DNA from: Saprospiraceae bacterium
Lineage (GTDB): Bacteria; Bacteroidota; Bacteroidia; Chitinophagales; Saprospiraceae
Assembly: GCA_007134625.1 (NCBI GenBank)
Contig: SLKL01000377.1
Coordinates: 1-9,416, forward strand
Length of the DNA stretch: 9,416 bases
Reading direction: 5' to 3'
Made by a program: the position numbers and the translations under genes. Below, piece by piece: positions 1-3,628 of this stretch (position 1 is its first letter; each line of letters starts with the position of its first letter). Under the pieces are notes generated by a model. That model did no database searches and was not told the origin of the DNA. It saw nothing but the letters and a program-made list of their open reading frames with translations.

Positions 1-176
1 ACGTGGTCTAAGGCTTCGCCACGCATTTTAGCTGCTTTAATAAAAACAGAAAGATTTTCAACAATCTGCGGTTGCCCTTTGAAGTCCGATAAAGTATCGG
101 GTCTTAGTGCTTTTTCAATAGTTTTTTCCTCCTCATTAGCCATGTGATCGCCATAGCCCGGAATATCTTTTGACAT
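1..176 (-). CDS. ruvB: RuvB Holliday junction branch-migration helicase, N-terminal fragment cut by the window edge
   Basis: RuvB is the AAA+ hexameric motor that drives branch migration of Holliday junctions with RuvA before RuvC cleavage. Only the first 58 codons are present; the gene continues past the left edge. The visible part holds the family's N-terminal signature: [12 protein letters not shown] at residues 24-35, then [20 protein letters not shown] at 39-58, the stretch that in known RuvB proteins sits directly before the Walker A loop. That loop lies outside the window. The start is the ATG at 176-174, giving an [10 protein letters not shown] leader. The upstream lipoprotein gene ends only 3 nt away (TGA TAG ATG), so the two are probably co-transcribed and ruvB may be translated by coupling. 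Identity is firm from the motif; completeness and ATPase residues cannot be judged. Confidence 0.93.
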   Translation of the reverse strand, partial: MSKDIPGYGDHMANEEEKTIEKALRPDTLSDFKGQPQIVENLSVFIKAAKMRGEALDH

Positions 177-179
177 CTA

Positions 180-779
180 TCAATTATTTTCTACCCAGAT
201 GATTTCTGATTCGCTAAACTGTTCATTCAACTCTCTGCATTTTTCGTTTGGAGGTGTTGTTTTGAACAGACAATGCATTTTTCCCAAACAATCAAAAATG
301 ATATTATCCCTGTCCGGACCTGCCAATTTAAACCAATTGATACTATCTGTTTCAATCATTCTGATTTCAGTTGGCTTAAAAGATTGTATGGCATCTAGCA
401 TCCAGTTTCTGCGAAAAACGGTAACCTTATTTGCACATTCTCTTTCGGGAAAAACAATTACTTCTATACATTTGATCCTTACCAGCATATCAGCTGCCAT
501 ACATGCACTTGCCATATCGGTAACCTCTTCAAACCCCACCTTTACTTCCATGCCGTCGGAAAAACGGACGCCCTCTGCTGTACCACCTAAAACCTGAAGC
601 TTCCTGCCATCTTCCAGTACGAGCAGCAAATGGCAGGCTGAAAGCCCTTCAAATGACCTAAAAACACCTTTTTCTATGCACAATGACTCATCTGAGCTAT
701 CGGCAGTTTTCTTGGTAGCGGTACAAGAAAATAGAAAAAGCATAAGCGATAAAAGACTCAATAACCTGATCATAAACAT
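180..779 (-). CDS. Cysteine-rich hypothetical lipoprotein upstream of ruvB
   Basis: I do not recognise this 199-residue protein as a named family. It begins with a lipoprotein signal: positive charge at R5, a hydrophobic run at 6-17 and the lipobox LFSC with C19 as the predicted acylated cysteine, so it should sit in the outer or inner membrane facing the periplasm. The mature part has eight more cysteines (34, 49, 93, 104, 115, 164, 170, 181), an even number that would allow four disulfides. Two segments can be seen: about 31-108, beta-rich with SACHLLLVLEDGRKL and a DMASACMAADMLVRIKCIE end, and about 115-199, with NWMLDAI and an FDCLGKMHC motif. The second part loosely resembles small Bacteroidota domains ending in a DC.G...C motif, which is a weak analogy. 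The start may be the ATG at 779 or the one two codons later (MIRLL). It precedes ruvB by 3 nt, but a repair role is not implied. Confidence 0.75.
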   Translation of the reverse strand: MFMIRLLSLLSLMLFLFSCTATKKTADSSDESLCIEKGVFRSFEGLSACHLLLVLEDGRKLQVLGGTAEGVRFSDGMEVKVGFEEVTDMASACMAADMLVRIKCIEVIVFPERECANKVTVFRRNWMLDAIQSFKPTEIRMIETDSINWFKLAGPDRDNIIFDCLGKMHCLFKTTPPNEKCRELNEQFSESEIIWVENN

Positions 780-818
780 TCTTTTTGAGGCATCATATTA
801 AAAATTTGAAACACAACA

Positions 819-828
819 ACCAATTGGT
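819..828. promoter_or_regulatory. Perfect 10-bp palindrome between divergent genes
   Basis: ACCAATTGGT is a perfect palindrome in the 219-nt gap between the lipoprotein gene (start 779, minus) and the PspC gene (start 999, plus). ACAC at 811-814 and GTGT at 829-832 lie around it but not symmetrically. A dimeric regulator site is possible. A 10-bp palindrome in AT-rich DNA can also arise by chance, so this is only a candidate. Confidence 0.15.
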
Positions 829-858
829 GTGTCACCCATCATCAAATGGAATGTCATC

Positions 859-879
859 TTAAATCTCGAACCTTAAATT
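859..879. repeat. Short degenerate heptad run (three 7-nt units)
   Basis: Three adjacent 7-nt units, TTAAATC, TCGAACC and TTAAATT, follow the pattern T(T/C)(G/A)AA(T/C)(C/T). They resemble the TCGTAnC/TTGAACC heptads of the long array at 3523-3627. Three units alone could be chance; the interest comes from the same 7-nt period elsewhere in the window. The rest of the 780-998 gap shows no gene. Confidence 0.3.
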
Positions 880-888
880 AAACCTTTG

Positions 889-896
889 CAAAATTA
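889..896 (-). promoter_or_regulatory. Possible -7 promoter box for the lipoprotein-ruvB unit
   Basis: On the minus strand this reads TAATTTTG, an exact match to the Bacteroidota -7 consensus TAnnTTTG. It would give a leader of roughly 100 nt before the lipoprotein start. No TTG -33 box lies 17-23 nt upstream, so the call rests on one box and is weak. Confidence 0.22.
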
Positions 897-998
897 GTTA
901 TTTTTTACCAACCCATAATGAAACTTTTTTTTGAAAGGCATCGTTTCAAAAATTGTTATCCCATATTGGAAATTTTCAACTGTTTAACCATTTAGCTT

Positions 999-1208
999 AT
1001 GGATCCAAAGGATTTTATTCACAGGTCAGCTTTTGGGGTTTGCTCCTGCATAGGAGAAAAACTTGGTATAGCAAGCTCTAAAGTCAGAATTTACTTCATT
1101 TATCTCTCCTTCCTAACTTTAGGTTCTCCCATCATCATTTACCTTTTCTTTGCCTTTTGGTTGGATGTCAGAAGACTTTTTAAGCCTGTTACCAGTTGGT
1201 TTTATTGA
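999..1208 (+). CDS. Small PspC-domain membrane protein
   Basis: This 69-residue protein is almost entirely one PspC domain. The hallmark pattern is at residues 12-48: FGVCSCIGEKLGIASSKVR, matching the family form GVC.GIGEYLGI....VR, followed by a hydrophobic segment at about 31-55 (IYFIYLSFLTLGSPIIIYL) and a basic tail. In E. coli PspC is an inner-membrane partner of PspB in the envelope-stress response. Stand-alone PspC domains of about 60-75 residues are common in Bacteroidota, and their role there is not established. Expected location is the cytoplasmic membrane with one long or two short membrane passes. The glycine of the usual GIGEY motif is replaced by C17 (CSCIGE). The gene is alone on the plus strand; its TGA stop is followed with no gap by a heptad repeat. 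Confidence 0.85.
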   Translation: MDPKDFIHRSAFGVCSCIGEKLGIASSKVRIYFIYLSFLTLGSPIIIYLFFAFWLDVRRLFKPVTSWFY

Positions 1209-1229
1209 GTTGAAAGTTGAAGATTGGAA
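1209..1229 (+). repeat. Heptad repeat starting at the pspC-like stop codon
   Basis: Three 7-nt units, GTTGAAA, GTTGAAG and ATTGGAA, start at the base after the TGA stop (1206-1208). The same unit recurs at 3210-3230 and 3283-3296, and in reverse orientation as TTCCATC/TTCAAAC at 1331-1358. Confidence 0.55.
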
Positions 1230-1285
1230 AGTAAGAGCTTTTCCCTAAATTCAGAAAATCCATAGCTTTTTTCATTTTTTTAAAC

Positions 1286-1323
1286 CACATAGGCACATAA
1301 GAGCACATAGGTTTTTGACCTAT
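1286..1323. repeat. CACATAGG direct repeats with a 6-bp hairpin
   Basis: CACATAGG at 1286-1293, CACATAAGAG at 1294-1303 and CACATAGG at 1304-1311 form a short direct repeat. The last copy runs into a perfect hairpin, ATAGGT (1307-1312), loop TTTTG, ACCTAT (1318-1323). It lies between the convergent ends of the PspC and DUF4159 genes, so it could act as a bidirectional 3'-end structure, though neither side has a clear U-tract. It resembles CACAAAGG-type intergenic repeats I recall from Bacteroidota. Confidence 0.5.
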
Positions 1324-1330
1324 TCCATAC

Positions 1331-1365
1331 TTCCATCTTCCATCTTCAAACTTCCTACTCCCCAA
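1331..1365 (-). repeat. Heptad repeat just past the DUF4159 stop codon
   Basis: On the plus strand the units are TTCCATC, TTCCATC, TTCAAAC, TTCCTAC and TCCCCAA. On the minus strand, reading away from the DUF4159 TGA stop (1370-1368), they are TTGGGGA, GTAGGAA, GTTTGAA, GATGGAA and GATGGAA, starting 2 nt after the stop. This is the same purine-rich heptad family as at 1209-1229, facing it. Confidence 0.55.
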
Positions 1366-1367
1366 CT

Positions 1368-2030
1368 TCACAAACTAAACGCATACGCCAACAAATTCAC
1401 TCCCATTCTAAGGGCTTTGAGGCGGATTTCTTCAGGGTTGTTGTGGACTTCGCGGTCTTCCCAGCCGTTTCCGAGATCGGATTCATAAGAGTAGAAACAT
1501 ATGAGGCGTCCCTCCCAGAATAGTCCGAATCCTTGAGGTGGTTTACCGTCGTGCTCGTGGATTTTGGGCAAACCGTCAGGAAAGGGGAAAGGCTGTTTAT
1601 AAATATCGTGACTGAAAGGAAGTTCTACAAAGTCCAGTTCGGGAAAAACTTTTTTCATGGCGACGCGCACAAAGGGATCCATACCGTAGTTATCGTCAAT
1701 GTGCAGAAAACCACCACCTATGAGGTAATTTCTCAGATTTTCTGCATCGAAATCACTAAACAGCACGTTCCCGTGCCCTGTCATATATACGAAAGGATAA
1801 TTGAATAAATCTGCACTGCCCACTTCCACTGTCCCGAAACTTGGATTGATGTTCATATCGAGGTGCTGATTGGCAAAGCGCGCCAGATTGGGTAAAGCTG
1901 TCGGATTGGAATACCAGTCACCCCCATCGTAACGCAACAATCCTAAGCGGTAGGAATAGTTTGAACTAGTTGGCGGACTAAAGGAGACAAAGGAAAAGGA
2001 CAATAAAAATAATAAAACGGTTATTCGCAT
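1368..2030 (-). CDS. DUF4159 domain protein, exported
   Basis: The 220-residue protein starts with an apparent Sec signal peptide (residues 1-18, MRITVLLFLLSFSFVSFS) followed by a single DUF4159 domain. Family-like features are RYDGGDWYSNPTALPNLARF at 33-52, a strand ending in MTGHG at 83-87, and GGGFLHIDDN at 105-114, the glycine-rich turn with acidic residues typical of this glutamine-amidotransferase-like fold. No catalytic Cys nucleophile is evident, so enzyme activity should not be assumed. Its biochemical role is unknown. The stop of rsmE lies 9 nt upstream on the same strand, so the pair is probably one transcript; I recall the rsmE-DUF4159 pairing from other Bacteroidota. The start ATG at 2030-2028 gives a well-formed signal peptide. 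Expected location is the periplasm. Confidence 0.86.
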   Translation of the reverse strand: MRITVLLFLLSFSFVSFSPPTSSNYSYRLGLLRYDGGDWYSNPTALPNLARFANQHLDMNINPSFGTVEVGSADLFNYPFVYMTGHGNVLFSDFDAENLRNYLIGGGFLHIDDNYGMDPFVRVAMKKVFPELDFVELPFSHDIYKQPFPFPDGLPKIHEHDGKPPQGFGLFWEGRLICFYSYESDLGNGWEDREVHNNPEEIRLKALRMGVNLLAYAFSL

Positions 2031-2039
2031 TGCAAAAAA

Positions 2040-2750
2040 TCAGATTTTGTTAATCAAACTGTTGATGAGCGTTACACCAACTATGCCGGCTGTTTCGGTC
2101 CTGAGCCGAAAGTTTCCTAAATTAACGAAAACAAAGCTCTTTTGATGCATCACAGACCATTCTTCTTCAGAAAAATCTCCTTCCGGTCCGATAAAGATCC
2201 GGATTTTATCTTTTCCAATGAGGTCAATTTCAGAGATATCCGATTCCGCAGATTGGCTCCCAACGAGATTCAGAACTTTTTCATCAACGTCAGTTTGCAG
2301 TAAATCCTCTAACTTTACCAGTGGTTGAATCTCAGGAAGTCGGTACCTGCCGGATTGCTTCATTGCTGACAGCGCAATATCGCCCAATCTTCTTTCATTT
2401 ATTTTCCTTCTTTCACTGTGCTTACTGACAAAAGGCTGCAATTCGTCAATTCCTATTTCTACAGCTTTTTCCAAAAGCCACTCCAGTCTGCTGTTGTTTT
2501 TTGTAGGTGCAACAGAAAGTGAGACCAATGGATATCGCTGTTCCTGCTGATCGACCACTGCCAACTTACCTACAGCAGCCAACCTTTTTTTTACCAAAAA
2601 AAGCTGCCCTTCAAAGCAGTTGCCTTTACCATCAGTTACCTGCACGGCGTCTCCTTCTTTTTTCCTTAGTACTTTCAGGCAATGCCTGCTTTCTGTTTCA
2701 CTCAGAAAAGCAGTTTTACCTTCTATTTTTTCAGCATAAAAAAGCTGCAT
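2040..2750 (-). CDS. rsmE: 16S rRNA (uracil-1498-N3)-methyltransferase RsmE
   Basis: RsmE methylates N3 of U1498 in helix 44 of 16S rRNA using S-adenosylmethionine, late in 30S assembly. The 236-residue length is normal. Residues 1-70 form the PUA-like RNA-binding part (SRHCLKVLRKKEGDAVQVTDGKG at 21-43 is characteristic). The SPOUT trefoil-knot methyltransferase part carries KNNSRLEWLLEKAVEIG at 84-100, SAMKQSGR at 128-135, the SAM-pocket loop IGPEGDFSEEE at 187-197 and LGNFRLRTETAG at 211-222. It is cytoplasmic. The first gene of its transcript, it is followed 9 nt later by DUF4159. It is divergent from the SdpI-family gene, with a good -7 box about 20 nt upstream of its ATG. No key motif appears missing. 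Confidence 0.95.
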   Translation of the reverse strand: MQLFYAEKIEGKTAFLSETESRHCLKVLRKKEGDAVQVTDGKGNCFEGQLFLVKKRLAAVGKLAVVDQQEQRYPLVSLSVAPTKNNSRLEWLLEKAVEIGIDELQPFVSKHSERRKINERRLGDIALSAMKQSGRYRLPEIQPLVKLEDLLQTDVDEKVLNLVGSQSAESDISEIDLIGKDKIRIFIGPEGDFSEEEWSVMHQKSFVFVNLGNFRLRTETAGIVGVTLINSLINKI

Positions 2751-2770
2751 ATCCGTTTATTTTCAGAAGT

Positions 2771-2778
2771 CAAAATTA
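2771..2778 (-). promoter_or_regulatory. -7 promoter box of rsmE
   Basis: The minus strand reads TAATTTTG, an exact TAnnTTTG box 20 nt before the rsmE ATG, giving a leader of roughly 15 nt. At the -33 distance there is only CTTTAT rather than a clear TTG. Position and exact match make this a reasonable promoter call. Confidence 0.5.
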
Positions 2779-2811
2779 CAATAAAAACTCTCTCCATAAA
2801 GTAAGTACACT

Positions 2812-2819
2812 TATATTTG
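2812..2819 (+). promoter_or_regulatory. -7 promoter box of the SdpI-family gene, implying a near-leaderless mRNA
   Basis: TATATTTG matches TAnnTTTG exactly and ends only 7 nt before the ATG at 2827. With normal Bacteroidota spacing the transcript would start within a few bases of the start codon. No TTG -33 box is seen 17-23 nt upstream. Either the mRNA is almost leaderless, the true start codon is further in, or the box is fortuitous. Confidence 0.45.
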
Positions 2820-2826
2820 TGAAACT

Positions 2827-3168
2827 ATGGACTTGTTTAATCCACTTCTAATTACCCTCCTTCCCACCGGTTTAATATTTGTATTCGCCGGATGGGTTAT
2901 GCTAAAAAAGCCTCCCAAAGGCATCAATTCCACCTATGGATACAGGACTTCCCGCTCGATGAAAAACCCTGAAAACTGGAAAATTGCGCAGGAGTATTCC
3001 GCAAAGGAAATGATAAGAATCGGTTGGACTTTAACCCTCGTTGGCATACTTGGCACCCTTATTGGTGTAAGCGATGCAGTGGGGATTTTGGTTTCTCTGG
3101 TTTTGATCGTAGGCTCGGCTATTTGGATTATTTATAAAACAGAAAAGATGTTAATGGATAATGATTAA
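2827..3168 (+). CDS. SdpI-family membrane protein
   Basis: This 113-residue protein has three predicted membrane segments (about 5-25, 64-82 and 83-103). Between the first two is the family signature INSTYGYRTSRSMKNPENW (33-51), with the YGYRT and downstream W that define the SdpI domain. Bacillus SdpI is a larger membrane protein that gives immunity to the SDP toxin and controls its own operon; short proteins with only this C-terminal-type domain are widespread in genomes without any SDP toxin. No toxin gene or ArsR-type regulator is next to it here, so immunity is not supported and the role is unknown. It is expected in the cytoplasmic membrane. The ATG at 2827 begins directly before the first membrane helix. 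It is monocistronic and divergent from rsmE. Confidence 0.85.
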   Translation: MDLFNPLLITLLPTGLIFVFAGWVMLKKPPKGINSTYGYRTSRSMKNPENWKIAQEYSAKEMIRIGWTLTLVGILGTLIGVSDAVGILVSLVLIVGSAIWIIYKTEKMLMDND

Positions 3169-3171
3169 TTG

Positions 3172-3204
3172 ACCCTTCGACTCCACTAACGTTACGCTCA
3201 GGGT
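3172..3204 (+). repeat. Hairpin element ACCCT...AGGGT after the SdpI-family gene
   Basis: ACCCT (3172-3176) and AGGGT (3200-3204) form a 5-bp outer stem. The loop contains the perfect palindrome TAACGTTA (3187-3194). The element starts 4 nt after the TAA stop and may help end transcription, but it is followed by A residues, not a U-tract. It looks like a version of a CCCTTCGACT/CGCTCAGGGT dispersed repeat that I recall, with extra bases in the middle. Confidence 0.45.
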
Positions 3205-3209
3205 AAAAA

Positions 3210-3230
3210 GTTGAAGGTTGAAAGTTGAAA
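3210..3230 (+). repeat. GTTGAAR heptad run
   Basis: GTTGAAG, GTTGAAA and GTTGAAA are three consecutive 7-nt units. ATTGAAA/ATTGAAG at 3244-3257 and GTTGAAA/ATTGAAA at 3283-3296 are separate pairs of the same unit, so the motif appears to have been seeded more than once in this gap. Confidence 0.55.
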
Positions 3231-3326
3231 GGTTTGACAATTAATTGAAAATTGAAGAGCCTGCTCCCAACTATTTTGGTGAGTTGAAAATTGAAAATTT
3301 GACTGATAAATTGTTAATCGGATAAA

Positions 3327-3398
3327 ACCCCAAAAGGGGTGGCATGATTGTAGGAAATAATAAGGCCAATTGCATCCAAGCCTGAAGGGCTGATATGA
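3327..3398 (+). repeat. Two related small hairpins with 52-nt spacing
   Basis: Copy one is ACCCC-AAAA-GGGGT (3327-3340) followed by GGCATGAT. Copy two is AGCC-TGAAG-GGCT (3379-3391) followed by GATATGAT. Each is a 4-5-bp stem with a short purine loop and a following G(G/A)(C/T)ATGAT box, and the starts are 52 nt apart. The shared order suggests two copies of one dispersed unit. I recall similar CCCTGAAGGG...GATATGAT units in Bacteroidota genomes. Confidence 0.5.
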
Positions 3399-3522
3399 TA
3401 TTTTTAAAAAGTTAATGAGATTTTTTGTTGAAAATTAGTTGGAAGTGGGTTTTAGCCTCTGATGGTAAAACTAAAAGAGCCTATCCAAATTAAACAATTA
3501 AAAAGGTGGTTATGAACCGAGA

Positions 3523-3627
3523 GTGAACCTCGTAGCTTGAATCTCGAATATAGCACCTCGTACCTTGACCCTCGTATCTCGTATCTCGTAACTTGAACCT
3601 GCAAAGCAGCCAGTAGCCAGAAACCAA
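3523..3627 (-). repeat. 15-unit degenerate heptad array ending next to the helicase stop codon
   Basis: The 105-nt stretch divides exactly into fifteen 7-nt units without a slip. In plus-strand order they include GTGAACC, TCGTAGC, TTGAATC, TCGAATA, TAGCACC, TCGTACC, TTGACCC, TCGTATC twice, TCGTAAC, TTGAACC, TGCAAAG, CAGCCAG, TAGCCAG and AAACCAA. TCGTA falls at 3530, 3558, 3572, 3579 and 3586, all in one register. One base (3628) separates the array from the helicase TGA (3631-3629). On the minus strand the units read G(A/T/G)T(A/T)C(G/A)A and extend away from the gene. Confidence 0.75.
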
Positions 3628-3628
3628 C

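Larger units (their letters stand above)
3169..3628. other. 460-nt repeat-filled intergenic region
   Basis: I see no gene between the SdpI-family stop and the helicase stop. In order the region holds a 33-nt hairpin element (3172-3204), GTTGAAA heptads (3210-3230), ATTGAAA/ATTGAAG (3244-3257), GTTGAAA/ATTGAAA (3283-3296), a pair of small hairpins 52 nt apart (3327-3398), a short TTTTAG/CTAAAA inverted repeat (3450-3476), and a 105-nt heptad array (3523-3627). An open frame overlapping the helicase end reads through the heptads and is explained by them. Confidence 0.8.

Noticed and set aside
199..597. 132-codon plus-strand open frame inside the lipoprotein gene
   Set aside because: Antisense shadow of a gene with a clear lipobox and two-segment structure.
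1189..1371. 60-codon minus-strand open frame after DUF4159
   Set aside because: It is made of the heptad and CACATAGG repeats and overlaps the PspC gene end; the peptide looks like translated repeat.
2507..2851. Plus-strand open frame over the rsmE start
   Set aside because: Overlaps the well-supported rsmE and SdpI-family genes and has no family features.
2827..3168. SDP-type toxin immunity function for the SdpI-family gene
   Set aside because: Only the short domain is present and no toxin or regulator gene is nearby; the name reflects the domain, not a proven role.
3169..3628. CRISPR array
   Set aside because: Repeats are 7 nt or single hairpins with no 25-40-nt identical repeat and no unique spacers; no cas genes.
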